Source of the DNA: Oscillospiraceae bacterium
Lineage (GTDB): Bacteria; Bacillota; Clostridia; Oscillospirales; Ruminococcaceae
Reading direction: 5' to 3'
Assembly (NCBI GenBank): GCA_017438745.1
Contig: JAFRUS010000065.1
Span: 1 to 43,690 of the forward strand
Length of the DNA stretch: 43,690 nt
How positions within the stretch are numbered: position 1 is the first letter of the stretch; each line of letters begins with the position of its first letter. A program made the translations under genes and the position numbers. The notes beneath the pieces were generated by a model, which was not told the DNA's origin, did no database searches, and saw only the letters and a program-made list of their open reading frames with translations. This document shows, piece by piece, positions 15,794-25,064 of this stretch.

Positions 15794-17536
15794 TCAGTTT
15801 AAAGCCCATTCCTGTCCTTCTGCCTGAGCTTTTACCATTCCGGCGAAAATACCGTTTTTCTTCATAAGTTCATCAGGTCTTCCCGATTCCTTAACAACTC
15901 CGTCCGACAGAACAACGATCTTATCCGCTCCTGATACGGTTCTCATTCTGTGAGCAATGATAAGAACTGTTTTATCTTTTATGAGACGTGAAAGAGCTGT
16001 CTGGATCGCAGTTTCATTTTCAACGTCAAGACTAGCTGAAGCTTCATCGAGAAGAATTACCGGAGCATTCTTTAAGAAAGCTCTTGCGATTGAAATTCTC
16101 TGACGTTCACCGCCTGAAAGTTCGCTGCCGTTCTCACCTATCAGCGTATTGTAGCCTTCAGGAAGACGACTTACGAACTCATCACAGTTTGCAAGTTTTG
16201 CTGCTTCAATGACTTCTTCATCGGAAGCATCTTTTCTTCCTATACGTATATTATCCATAACGCTCTGATTGAACAGCGTAACATCCTGAAATACGATGGA
16301 GAATGCTGAGAACAGTGTTTCCGGATCAGCTTTTGAAACATCCATGCCGCCGAGAGTAATTTTTCCTCCCGTAACATCCCAGAATCTTGCAGCAAGTCTT
16401 GAAACAGTAGTCTTTCCTCCGCCTGAAGGCCCGATTAGAGCTGTTACCTCACCCTGTTTTGCGGTAAATGTAACATCTTTAAGAACTGATGTATCATCAT
16501 TATAGGCGAAAGAAACGTGATCAAAAGCTATGTCGTAGCCGTCATTTGTCATCTTTTCAGATCCGGTCTGAATATCGTGTGAAAGCACTTCATCCAGGCG
16601 CTCGCACTGTATTGCAGTAGCAATGATCGCAGCAAAATTCGTAAGTGTTATCTGCATAGGATCATAGAGCCTTGACACGAGCATAAGGAACATGAAGAAT
16701 GTCAGAAGATCTGTTTCGCCTTTTACAAGCAATGCACCTCCGGTAAGTGCAGTCGTTGCAATGCCAAGTTTCAGGATTATTGCAGCTGAATTTACGCATA
16801 TGGCAAGCTTGAGTTCAGTAAACAGAGCCTGTTTTTCTACGTTCTTTATTTTTACATCAAGACCGTCCATGTAGTTTTCCTGTGCATTAGCTGCACGAAG
16901 ATCGCGTACTGTTTCGAGGCATTCCTGTATTCCCTCTGTCATTACCATTTTTACACGGTTATTCTTTCTGACAGCGGTCTTCTGGTACTCTGCCGAGAAC
17001 CATACGAGAAAGAATGCAACAGGTATTACCCAGAAACTTGCAAGTACCATACGCCAGTCAAAGAAAATAAAAAGGCTCACTCCCACGAGTGCTGTAGAAA
17101 TCAGCGCACCGATGAATTCCGGTATCCAGTGACTTGAAGCAGTTTCGATAACGGCACAGTCGGACATGATGGTTGTAGTAAGATCAGCAATGTTTTTCTT
17201 TCCGAAATATGAAAGCGGGAGCTTCCTTAATTTTTCTGCAAGAGCTGTTCTTCTTACGCCGCTCTCTCTGTAAGTGGAAAGAAAAGTTGCGTTGTACTGA
17301 ATAAAATTCGTAATCGCTATAAACACAATGATCACAAGTGATGCGATTACATAAAACGGGATCCTCGATTTTGTAAGTTCTCCTGCAAGCAGATCCTTTA
17401 TGAGTGTATAAAGAATTCCGGCAGGCATCATAAGTGAAATATTGGTTATAGTAACGCTGACACACGCTTTTACCATATCAGCTGCACCCTCACGGGAAAG
17501 TGCAAAAGTATGCTGCAGTTTCTCTGTAATCTTCAT
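15794..17536 (-). CDS. ABC half-transporter, membrane and ATPase domains fused (pair 2, second gene)
   Basis: About 580 residues. The ATG at 17536 is chosen because an AGGTAGG site lies at a proper distance from it, while the GTG at 17545 has no space for one. Membrane domain about 20-305, ATPase about 335-570: Walker A GPSGGGKTT, signature LSGGERQRISIARAFL, Walker B VILLDEASASLD. The GGG in Walker A is shared with its partner and with one protein of pair 3. It starts 1 nt after its partner's stop and is probably its heterodimer mate. Export or siderophore-type import cannot be told from sequence. Confidence 0.9.
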   Translation of the reverse strand: MKITEKLQHTFALSREGAADMVKACVSVTITNISLMMPAGILYTLIKDLLAGELTKSRIPFYVIASLVIIVFIAITNFIQYNATFLSTYRESGVRRTALAEKLRKLPLSYFGKKNIADLTTTIMSDCAVIETASSHWIPEFIGALISTALVGVSLFIFFDWRMVLASFWVIPVAFFLVWFSAEYQKTAVRKNNRVKMVMTEGIQECLETVRDLRAANAQENYMDGLDVKIKNVEKQALFTELKLAICVNSAAIILKLGIATTALTGGALLVKGETDLLTFFMFLMLVSRLYDPMQITLTNFAAIIATAIQCERLDEVLSHDIQTGSEKMTNDGYDIAFDHVSFAYNDDTSVLKDVTFTAKQGEVTALIGPSGGGKTTVSRLAARFWDVTGGKITLGGMDVSKADPETLFSAFSIVFQDVTLFNQSVMDNIRIGRKDASDEEVIEAAKLANCDEFVSRLPEGYNTLIGENGSELSGGERQRISIARAFLKNAPVILLDEASASLDVENETAIQTALSRLIKDKTVLIIAHRMRTVSGADKIVVLSDGVVKESGRPDELMKKNGIFAGMVKAQAEGQEWALN

Positions 17537-17537
17537 C

Positions 17538-19301
17538 TTAAGCACCTACCTTCCAGTTTACTGAGCGGTTATATTCATCAAACATCTGTCTGTACAGTCC
17601 ATTCTGTTCCATAAGTTCGGAATGTGTACCATGTTCGCAGATACTTCCTTCTTTCAGTACGTAAATGCAGTCAGAATTTACGACTGTACTCAGTCTGTGG
17701 GCTATCATTATTACCGTCTTTCCCTTTGCAAGCTCTGAAAATGCAGCCTGCACCTTTGTTTCATTGTCAGGATCAGCAAACGCTGTCGCTTCATCGAGAA
17801 TTATTATCGGAGCATTTTTAAGAACCGCTCTGGCAATTGCGATACGCTGACCCTCACCACCGGAAAGATATGTTCCCTTTTCACCGATGACAGTATGTAT
17901 TCCGTCAGGCATTTTTTCAATAATGTCCATGCACTGAGCAGTTTCAAGGGCCTTCATAACCTCTTCCTCGCTTGCATCCGGATTCGAAAGACGGACATTT
18001 TCGAGGATGGAAGTCTTTAATAGACGGCTGTCCTGAAATACGAACGATACATTTCTCATAAGCTCATCCTGCGGAATGTGACGGATATCCGCTCCGCCGA
18101 ACGTTATCTTTCCTTCAGTCACGTCAAAGAATCTTGCAATAAGTTCAGCGGTAGTAGTTTTACCGCCGCCCGAAGGTCCGACAAGGGCGATATGCTCTCC
18201 GCTGCCTATCTTTAAGTTAAGATCCTTGACAGCATAATCAGCCGCATCCTTGTACTTATAGCCTACATTTACAAGTTCAACGGAATTGTCCTTCGGATGT
18301 TCTGATGATGACGTATCTTTCAGTGGTGTGATCTCAAGAATACTGTCCATACGCTTAAGTGCATCAGCAACGATCATTTCCTGCTCACCGGAATAAGCTA
18401 TCTTGGTCAGAGTTACTGTAAGCAGAGGAGTAACGATTATATAATACATCACGTCAAGAATAAGCTCCGGAGTGACACCGCCCTTTGAAAGAGCATATGC
18501 TCCGGCAACGAGAAACGCAAAAACCGCATTAATCGAAGTCATGAACATCGTCATTGGAAAACGGAGCATAAGTGTATAATCAGTCGCCCATTTACCGAAA
18601 CCGTCTATAGCTTCCTTGAAACGTCGGAATGAAAATACCGACTGACCGAACACCTTTACAACCGGGATACCACGGACGTATTCAGTTGCTTCACTGCTCA
18701 TGGTATCGAGCGCATTCTGATATTCTGCCATTTTCTCCTTCATATCATTACCCATAATACTCATCATGAATACAAATCCGATAACAGCTGGTATTAGACA
18801 GATAAGTCCGAGTTTCCAGTTAAATGCAGCAAGAAGAATAAGCAGTCCGACCGGAGTTGCAGCAGCAACAGCTTTATCCGGAAGATTATGTGCTATAAAA
18901 GTTTCCGTAGCTGCAGTTGATTCATTAACCGTTCTGCGTATTTTACCGGTTCCGTCCTCATCAAACACACCAAGAGGCAGTGTAATTATGCGGCGCATAA
19001 GTCTGCTTCGCATATTAGCCTGAACACGGAATGCAGCTATATGCGTACAGAACAGTGCGGCAATATAGACAAGCAGAGCACCTACTGTTATAAGAACTGC
19101 CTGCCAGGCTATCTTTGGTATCTCGGAAAGATCTTCACCTTTTACAGCAACGCGGATTATCTTCCACAGGTCATAAAACGGTACAAGTCCCATAAACGCA
19201 CTGACCGCCGCAAGCACACGTCCGATCGTAATAAGATGCCGGTGTCCGCCCGCATACTCGTTCAGTATTTTCATGATTTTCGGATTGTTTTCGGTTTTCA
19301 T
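17538..19301 (-). CDS. ABC half-transporter, membrane and ATPase domains fused (pair 2, first gene)
   Basis: About 587 residues. The start at 19301 (MKTENNPKIMKIL) follows GGAGGCTTGTTA; the frame is open further upstream only through a non-coding repeat. Walker A is GPSGGGKTT and Walker B IIILDEATAFAD. The ATPase signature is LSGGEGQRIAIARAVL, with Gly in place of the usual Arg or Gln, a mild departure. No clear promoter lies in the 142-nt gap upstream, so it is probably read through from the operon that begins near 26860. Confidence 0.9.
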   Translation of the reverse strand: MKTENNPKIMKILNEYAGGHRHLITIGRVLAAVSAFMGLVPFYDLWKIIRVAVKGEDLSEIPKIAWQAVLITVGALLVYIAALFCTHIAAFRVQANMRSRLMRRIITLPLGVFDEDGTGKIRRTVNESTAATETFIAHNLPDKAVAAATPVGLLILLAAFNWKLGLICLIPAVIGFVFMMSIMGNDMKEKMAEYQNALDTMSSEATEYVRGIPVVKVFGQSVFSFRRFKEAIDGFGKWATDYTLMLRFPMTMFMTSINAVFAFLVAGAYALSKGGVTPELILDVMYYIIVTPLLTVTLTKIAYSGEQEMIVADALKRMDSILEITPLKDTSSSEHPKDNSVELVNVGYKYKDAADYAVKDLNLKIGSGEHIALVGPSGGGKTTTAELIARFFDVTEGKITFGGADIRHIPQDELMRNVSFVFQDSRLLKTSILENVRLSNPDASEEEVMKALETAQCMDIIEKMPDGIHTVIGEKGTYLSGGEGQRIAIARAVLKNAPIIILDEATAFADPDNETKVQAAFSELAKGKTVIMIAHRLSTVVNSDCIYVLKEGSICEHGTHSELMEQNGLYRQMFDEYNRSVNWKVGA

Positions 19302-19335
19302 TAACAAGCCTCCATATATAAATAATGATTTGGGT

Positions 19336-19436
19336 AAACACAGATTAAACCGGAAATCCGGCTTTGTCGGATTTCCGGAATGATGATTTCGGTGCTTCTC
19401 CCCAGGCAACGCAGGATTTATGATTAAATCATTAAA
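19336..19436. repeat. Structured intergenic repeat, copy 1
   Basis: About 100 nt, clearly related along its length to 38503-38604 in the same orientation. It starts ACACAGATTAAA and holds a hairpin with perfect 11-bp arms (CCGGAAATCCG at 19350-19360, CGGATTTCCGG at 19368-19378). It ends with a second hairpin around GATTTATGATTAAATC. It has no coding potential. It accounts for most of the gap between the small membrane protein gene and ABC pair 2. Confidence 0.7.
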
Positions 19437-19443
19437 CTCTGGA

Positions 19444-19941
19444 TCAAAACAAACTGCATATCCATGCAGCAAGTGCAGAGGCAGCCGGAAAAATTACAAA
19501 CAGCTTTAATAACTGACTTTTAATGTTATACCCGTATTTTCTGCCGGTGTATACACTTTCGACCTCAGGAAAATAGAACTGGAAAAACCTGAATCTGCAA
19601 AGCAGAAACCAGTCAAAACAAATCATGTCGTAAAGCTTGTAAACAGTAAATATGGTAACGAACCTCAGAAAAAACTGCCTGAAAGTAAAATCGCTTCTGA
19701 AGCCGTCCCATATCGATATGACACCTACACCTGCTATCATCAGGAAACTGAAAAGCATAAGTGTCCATCCTACCCTCCTGGCACCGTAAAACAGTTCTTT
19801 TGTTCGTGGTTTCAGGAGTGCCTGCGCCTCTTTAGGAGCAGATGAAAAGAATTTTTCATTCTGAATAAACGCTACAGCTGACAACAGCATCAGAGATATA
19901 GCTGCGCAGAATACAATTGAAAGAAATAACGTAAGAAGCAT
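19444..19941 (-). CDS. Small integral membrane protein, paralogue family A
   Basis: About 165 residues with four predicted membrane segments. I prefer the ATG at 19941 because AGAGGTG sits about 8 nt before it; an ATG at 19947 directly abuts that site. I do not recognise the family. Its third-helix region KLYDMICFDWFLL matches AFDTFFIDWVLF and IYDGIVIDKLWV in the two proteins encoded at 24512-25009 and 24015-24506, so the three appear to be paralogues. It follows the MacB-type permease gene by 13 nt. A small accessory or sensor protein for the transporter is possible, but this is a guess. Confidence 0.7.
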   Translation of the reverse strand: MLLTLFLSIVFCAAISLMLLSAVAFIQNEKFFSSAPKEAQALLKPRTKELFYGARRVGWTLMLFSFLMIAGVGVISIWDGFRSDFTFRQFFLRFVTIFTVYKLYDMICFDWFLLCRFRFFQFYFPEVESVYTGRKYGYNIKSQLLKLFVIFPAASALAAWICSLF

Positions 19942-19954
19942 ACTCATTCACCTC

Positions 19955-22249
19955 TTATTCCATACCTTTAAGAACTTCAACCATATCTATCTTCTTAATT
20001 CTGCGTGAGAACAGGAAACTTACAAGAACAGATACAGTCATAACAAACGCTGCTGAGATAATATATGTAGACGGGGCTAAATAACACGGCCAGTCAACTG
20101 CATCACCGTTAGAGTCCATCATAGCCTGCAGCGGTACACGTCCGAGAGGAAGTCCGCAGATACAGCCTATAATCGATAACCACAGGTTCTGTGTAGATAG
20201 CAGTTTACGGATCGAACCGCTCTTGAACCCAAGCACTTTAAGAGTTGCGAATTCCTTTTCGCGTTCATTGAATGAAAGATTTCCTGAATTATAGAGAACT
20301 ATAACTATCAGAAGAACTGAGAATAACACCATGAAGTACACAAGAAGATTCATTATCTCCATCATCTTGTCAAAAGCTTCTATCAGGTCTGTCATACTGT
20401 GTACAGCGGAAACGCACTTATTATCAGCTGCTTTTTCGCAGTTATCTTCAGATACCATCATAACCGGTCTGAATGTCATTCCTGCCTTTTCATAGTCCTC
20501 ACGCATCATGGTGATACCTGTTATATTCGGGTGACGTGAGATAAGGCCGATCTTACTTTCATTCCACTTATCGCCTGTTGCTGTTTTCCAGTACACCTTA
20601 TCTCCCTCAGAAAGCCCAAGTTTTCTTGCCTGTTTCATAGTAAGCGCAACAGTACCTCTTGGAATAGGCTTTGTATTGAGTTCTGTATCAGATACACAGT
20701 ACAGCTGTTCTCCCTCAGTAACTGCAAGTTTACAGCTTATAATACCATCGGAAGTCGGATGATCTTTCGCTGCAATTGATACAGCTTCCATAGCGACAAG
20801 TTCGCCGTCATTTTCTTCTTTTAATTCTTCCGCCTGTTCGATAGTGCAGCTGTCATTGAGGATCACCTGATACTCATAATTCTGTATATCATGGAAATAC
20901 CATTCACGTACATAATCGACTGTATCATAGGCACCAAGTCCGAGTTCCATTATCATCATGCCCATACAGGTACCGAAAACACCCATGAAAGCTCGCATTT
21001 TTGAACGGGAAATATCTCTGAGATTGTATCTTGCATTGAAATTCAGTTTGTCCCAGAAAGGAAGTTTCTCAAAAACACACGGTTTTGCGGATTTTGCTGC
21101 TGCAGGTCTGAGTGCTTCTGACGGATGGATCTTAAGTATCTGACTGCAGCTGAAATATGATGTTCCTGTGCATATCAGAACGAGAACAGCTGCAACAATT
21201 ATGCTCTTGTAACTAAATCCCGGCTGCCAGTCTGGAAGAGTATAGAACTGGCTGAACATATTTACCATTAGTCTGCCGAACGTATATATTCCGAGAATAA
21301 TGCCAAGTGCGCAGCCTGTTGCTGAAAGTACAAAACTGTAGCTGAGATAATGGAACATTATCTTACGCTTTTTCATTCCGAGCGCGTTAAGTGTACCTAT
21401 CTGCGTTCTCTGCTGTGTTATCATTCGTTTCATGGTCGTAATGATAACAATAAGTGCGATAGCAACGAATACAAAGGAGAAGATATACGAAAAGCTGTCG
21501 TGCTGTGCAAGTTCATCTGAAAGCTGATACCAGCCTCTGATACTGTTTCTGTCAGCGAGAAAAGCGTAATTATCATCGAGAGCCTTTGCAATATCATCTT
21601 CATACTTAAGTGATTTTCCGTCACAGGTGAATATTATCTCGTTATTTATGCGCATTTCCTCAGGCAGGACTTTCTGAGACATATAAGCGAAACCGATGTT
21701 ATGAAAGTCGGTATCTGTATCAGTCGAAGCACACGCAAATTCATATTCAGGTGTAACAACAAGACCCTTTACTTTCTTTTCAATGTCAAAACCCATTACG
21801 TGAACAGTGAATTTGTCGCCGACTTTAATCCCCCATGTTTCTGCAAATCTGCTGAACAGCCACAAACCGTCTTCGTCATTTGCATCGAAGTCTGCACCTT
21901 CTGTAGTGCGAGGGATCGTCACAACTTTATCATTCTGAAAATAGCAGTAAATTTCCGCCGTGTTGTACTTTTCATCGGCCTTTCCGAGCACCTCAGTACG
22001 TCGCTGTACGTCCTTAATACCGCTTATTTCTTCGATTTTCTCTTCCTGTTCTTCGCTGAAATCAGATCCGTATATCCAGCCGTCAGCAAAATTCGAACTG
22101 CTTTCGAAATCACTTCTTGCTTTGTTGCCGCCAATTACATTTGCCTGAAATCCGGTATAGCACCACATAGCTATCAGTGAAAGCAGCATGATCGAAAAGA
22201 ACTGTGCAAAGTTCGCCTTTATGTCACGAAGCATTTTTCTTCTGAGCAT
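19955..22249 (-). CDS. MacB/FtsX-type ABC permease
   Basis: About 764 residues. The ATG at 22249 (MLRRKMLRDIKANF) is preceded by GAGGTG; a GTG at 22258 falls within that ribosome site. The protein has two FtsX-like units: one helix near 15-35, a long extracytoplasmic domain to about 240, a three-helix block (about 255-375), then a second helix, extracytoplasmic domain and three-helix block to the end. This type of permease works as a mechanotransmitter and exports lipids, peptides or antibiotics rather than importing nutrients. Its ATPase is encoded immediately upstream. Confidence 0.9.
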   Translation of the reverse strand: MLRRKMLRDIKANFAQFFSIMLLSLIAMWCYTGFQANVIGGNKARSDFESSSNFADGWIYGSDFSEEQEEKIEEISGIKDVQRRTEVLGKADEKYNTAEIYCYFQNDKVVTIPRTTEGADFDANDEDGLWLFSRFAETWGIKVGDKFTVHVMGFDIEKKVKGLVVTPEYEFACASTDTDTDFHNIGFAYMSQKVLPEEMRINNEIIFTCDGKSLKYEDDIAKALDDNYAFLADRNSIRGWYQLSDELAQHDSFSYIFSFVFVAIALIVIITTMKRMITQQRTQIGTLNALGMKKRKIMFHYLSYSFVLSATGCALGIILGIYTFGRLMVNMFSQFYTLPDWQPGFSYKSIIVAAVLVLICTGTSYFSCSQILKIHPSEALRPAAAKSAKPCVFEKLPFWDKLNFNARYNLRDISRSKMRAFMGVFGTCMGMMIMELGLGAYDTVDYVREWYFHDIQNYEYQVILNDSCTIEQAEELKEENDGELVAMEAVSIAAKDHPTSDGIISCKLAVTEGEQLYCVSDTELNTKPIPRGTVALTMKQARKLGLSEGDKVYWKTATGDKWNESKIGLISRHPNITGITMMREDYEKAGMTFRPVMMVSEDNCEKAADNKCVSAVHSMTDLIEAFDKMMEIMNLLVYFMVLFSVLLIVIVLYNSGNLSFNEREKEFATLKVLGFKSGSIRKLLSTQNLWLSIIGCICGLPLGRVPLQAMMDSNGDAVDWPCYLAPSTYIISAAFVMTVSVLVSFLFSRRIKKIDMVEVLKGME

Positions 22250-22259
22250 TGCTGTCACC

Positions 22260-22964
22260 TCACCATTCTATATCATTTACGGACAGCGGATTTTCATTTG
22301 TCTTTATTGACTTTATCTTTCCGTTTCTCATGTGAATAATACGATTCGCACACTTCGCAATATCTGCATTATGCGTAACAAGAATAACGGTGTTCCCGTG
22401 CTCTGTTGACAGCTTTTGCAGCAAATCAATAACCAGTTTACCTGTTTCGGAATCAAGCGCACCAGTAGGTTCATCACCGAGGATTATCTTAGGGTTCTTT
22501 GCAAGAGCTCGTGCAATTGATACTCTCTGCTGCTGACCGCCTGACATCTGAGTCGGGAATTTATTCTTCTGGTCTGCAAGGCCTACACGTTCAAGCATAT
22601 CATCCGGACTAAGAGCAGATTTCTTTATATCCTTTACAAGAGCGACGTTTTCATATGCCGTAAGTCCCGGAAGCAGGTTGTAGAACTGAAAAATAAAACC
22701 GATAGTATCTGCACGGTACTCAGAAAGCTTTTTGTCGTTATACGAGGATATTTCCTTTCCGTCAACAAAAACCTTACCTTCTGTAGGAACATCCATTCCC
22801 CCAAGCATGTTAAGTACAGTAGACTTTCCGGCACCTGACTGCCCGAGGATAACTACGAACTCGCCTTCTTCAATGGTAAAGCTAACATGGTCTACTGCGA
22901 CCTGTTTTCCCTCGCCCTTTCCGTAGATTTTCACTACATCCTTAAATTCAACTGTTGCTGACAT
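22260..22964 (-). CDS. MacB/LolD-type ABC ATPase
   Basis: 234 residues. Walker A GQSGAGKST, Q-loop region FIFQFYNLLPGLTAYENV, signature MSGGQQQRVSIARAL and Walker B IILGDEPTGALD, the last being the GDEPTGALD form typical of MacB/LolD/FtsE ATPases. The start follows GGAGGAAACAAA. It energises the adjacent FtsX-type permease. A region of 140 nt lies between it and the small ORF upstream, with no promoter that I can recognise. Confidence 0.93.
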   Translation of the reverse strand: MSATVEFKDVVKIYGKGEGKQVAVDHVSFTIEEGEFVVILGQSGAGKSTVLNMLGGMDVPTEGKVFVDGKEISSYNDKKLSEYRADTIGFIFQFYNLLPGLTAYENVALVKDIKKSALSPDDMLERVGLADQKNKFPTQMSGGQQQRVSIARALAKNPKIILGDEPTGALDSETGKLVIDLLQKLSTEHGNTVILVTHNADIAKCANRIIHMRNGKIKSIKTNENPLSVNDIEW

Positions 22965-23101
22965 TTTGTTTCCTCCAATTTTCTTTTTTAAGACAATCTT
23001 ATTTTTTAACTTTCACCCTGGATTATTTTTTTATTGCCGAGTTTCTCATCTCTCTTTCTTTTCATACATAAGATCATATATCTTACCTTTTTCATTTATT
23101 C

Positions 23102-23209
23102 TCACTTCTTTCCGACAAGCAGTGATGAACCGCTTAATCCGAGTATTTTAGCTTCTCCCTTTGACATAAACATACCGTTTGGTACCCAGTTCTTATAATT
23201 TGCACTCAT
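23102..23209 (-). pseudogene. 35-codon ORF, probable internal-deletion remnant of a methyltransferase gene
   Basis: A small ORF with a good ribosome site (AAAGGAG, 7-nt spacing) that overlaps the stop of the gene before it, so it is probably translated. Its first residues, NYKNWVPNGM, resemble the N-terminus of a group of class I SAM-dependent methyltransferases from Firmicutes as I remember them. Its last residues, MSKGEAKILGLSGSSLLVGKK in two parts (MSKGEAKILG and LSGSSLLVGKK), resemble the C-terminus of the same group. The catalytic middle is missing. I read it as an in-frame deletion scar. It could instead be a real small protein. Confidence 0.5.
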
Positions 23210-23221
23210 AATTATACTCCT

Positions 23222-23965
23222 TTACCATTCACTTGATATTTTTTCGAATTGTTTTTTCCTCTGTGCAAGTCTCATTGTCACCAGCAAACCGCCGAACATC
23301 CATATGTTGCCGATACTTATCCACGCAGCCGTCAAGCCATTTATAATAGCGTGATTACCTGCAAATTTCAGTAGCATCGTCACAGCCATACCAACTGCCA
23401 TGGAGAATATCCAGCACCATTTCGGATACGGAGTAAGTCCTTTGGCAAAAGCACTGATTTGTGCAGCACTCATAACAAAAAAGAATATCAGAAACAATAT
23501 AGTAGCAGGAAGAAGAAAGTATGCAGCGAATTTTACTGCAAGAGCATACGCCGCTTCCGGACTTTCCTGCATCATATGGTTATAGAAAAACACTGTCGAG
23601 AGACAAGGCACATGAACACCGCAGGCCGCAAACAGCATATAGCCAAACACCCCGCTTCTGAAAACATGAGCGTGTTTTTCACTGCCGGCAGCAATCAGCC
23701 TGTAGATGCCGAAATAACAAAGTCCTTCCAGCGAAATACCAATCAAACCTAGAAAAGCAGACCAGAAAAGTTGTATATCCGATAAAACAAGATACTGCGA
23801 CAACTTCATCTCCAGTCCTGTCAGACTTTCATCGTACACGCCATACCCAAGAATCCAGTCGCCAGCAAAAGTCATACAGCCGCCAATCAGTCCAATGATA
23901 AACAGCTTACGGATACGGTTCCAGTCCAGACTGTTATCGATTCCGATGTCATTAAATGATTTCAT
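23222..23965 (-). CDS. Integral membrane protein of unknown function (247 residues)
   Basis: Six or seven predicted membrane segments. Recognisable landmarks are AGDWILGYGVYDE near residue 40, FSGVFGYML-like RSGVFGYMLFAACGVHVPC in the middle, and a final helix with GNIWMFGGLLVTMR. I do not know its function. The last segment has a decayed match at about 26630-26690, which suggests a second copy was once present in the operon. It starts about 50 nt after the preceding small membrane gene. Confidence 0.75.
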   Translation of the reverse strand: MKSFNDIGIDNSLDWNRIRKLFIIGLIGGCMTFAGDWILGYGVYDESLTGLEMKLSQYLVLSDIQLFWSAFLGLIGISLEGLCYFGIYRLIAAGSEKHAHVFRSGVFGYMLFAACGVHVPCLSTVFFYNHMMQESPEAAYALAVKFAAYFLLPATILFLIFFFVMSAAQISAFAKGLTPYPKWCWIFSMAVGMAVTMLLKFAGNHAIINGLTAAWISIGNIWMFGGLLVTMRLAQRKKQFEKISSEW

Positions 23966-24014
23966 TCCATCACCCGTGCTTTGAAAGAATATATCATATA
24001 TTACTCACATTCCT

Positions 24015-24506
24015 TTACTGTATTTCCACTGCTAGCAGCACCGCAATTCCTGCAACAATCAGCGCTCCCACTACCCATATCAGAGCAAGGAAGGAACGCT
24101 TTTTCAGGACCTGCACCCAAGTCTGCACGAAAGGAATATCCTCTGTGCCTTTCAAAATCCAGAATTTACTGTGCCCTACCCATAGCTTGTCTATGACAAT
24201 ACCGTCATAGATGTTCATGACTTCCAGAAAAAGAAGTGCCAGAAAATATGCGGTTTTGAAATCGCTGACACGATTCCATACGGCAATAATAAGTACCAGA
24301 GCGGTCAGCATAACGATATAGAAAGCAGTCATAAAACGCTTTCGCTTCTGCTTCATCGTTTCTCTGTCAGACAAGCCAATCTCAAACGCCCGTTCCTGCA
24401 CAGCTTTAGGATAGAAGTACAGTCCATTGATCGCACCACCTATGACGGAATATCGGACCATCGCTGTGAACAGCAGACAGTATAAGAATAATTGAAGAAT
24501 CAGCAT
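24015..24506 (-). CDS. Small integral membrane protein, paralogue family A
   Basis: About 163 residues with four predicted membrane segments. The ATG at 24506 is chosen because AAGGTGA is spaced correctly; a GTG at 24515 overlaps the upstream stop but is too close to that site. It shares the pattern YD-x4-D followed by a short loop ending KGTED with the neighbouring 24512-25009 protein (EGTEH). Function unknown. The side-by-side placement suggests a tandem duplication. Confidence 0.7.
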   Translation of the reverse strand: MLILQLFLYCLLFTAMVRYSVIGGAINGLYFYPKAVQERAFEIGLSDRETMKQKRKRFMTAFYIVMLTALVLIIAVWNRVSDFKTAYFLALLFLEVMNIYDGIVIDKLWVGHSKFWILKGTEDIPFVQTWVQVLKKRSFLALIWVVGALIVAGIAVLLAVEIQ

Positions 24507-24511
24507 CACTA

Positions 24512-25009
24512 TCACCTTATCAAACTAACAAGCAATCCGACAACTGCAGACGGTATAAGAGCAAATACTAATCCAGGAAACAGCATTCCTTTCAGGTGAA
24601 ACCATTTCTGATGATATTCCTTATCCATGTGCTCTGTACCTTCGAGGCGGAATCGCTTCATATTTGCAAAAAGCACCCAGTCGATGAAAAATGTATCAAA
24701 CGCTCCGATCCATGCCATCATTCCGAACGCAAACAGAAAGCCCTGTTTGAAAGTTACCGCTCCGGCAAGAAGTGCCATAATAACAAGTATTACTGCAAAG
24801 CCTGTCAGTGCGATTGATTTTGTAATGATAACTCTCTTTGATAGCGGTGCAGTCGGGATCCGTTCATGAGTTTTAAAGTATTCCTCCTGAATATCAGGCG
24901 GATAGTTTTCTACCTGTGTCGTGGTGTTGCCGCCTGTTGTTTTGAAACACATGATCGTAAACAACGCTGCAAAAACAATCATATCAATGATGATAACAGA
25001 AACGTTCAT
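24512..25009 (-). CDS. Small integral membrane protein, paralogue family A
   Basis: 165 residues, four predicted membrane segments, with a polar loop after the first helix (about 22-60). Landmarks are AFDTFFIDWVLF and FRLEGTEHMDKEYHQKW. It is followed almost without gap by its paralogue. A third relative is encoded at 19444-19941 in the same operon. Family not recognised. Confidence 0.7.
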   Translation of the reverse strand: MNVSVIIIDMIVFAALFTIMCFKTTGGNTTTQVENYPPDIQEEYFKTHERIPTAPLSKRVIITKSIALTGFAVILVIMALLAGAVTFKQGFLFAFGMMAWIGAFDTFFIDWVLFANMKRFRLEGTEHMDKEYHQKWFHLKGMLFPGLVFALIPSAVVGLLVSLIR

Positions 25010-25064
25010 AAGTCTCGCCTTCCTTGTCGTACACTACTGAAGAAATCAGAGTTCCTTTTATTTT

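Noticed and set aside
19302..19472. N-terminal extension of 57 codons on the first gene of ABC pair 2
   Set aside because: It translates the structured repeat. GGAGG in front of 19301 and the normal family length favour the shorter form.
23002..23078. Short frame starting MKKVRYMILC after the 35-codon ORF
   Set aside because: No ribosome site and low-complexity basic content; probably non-coding sequence between two genes.
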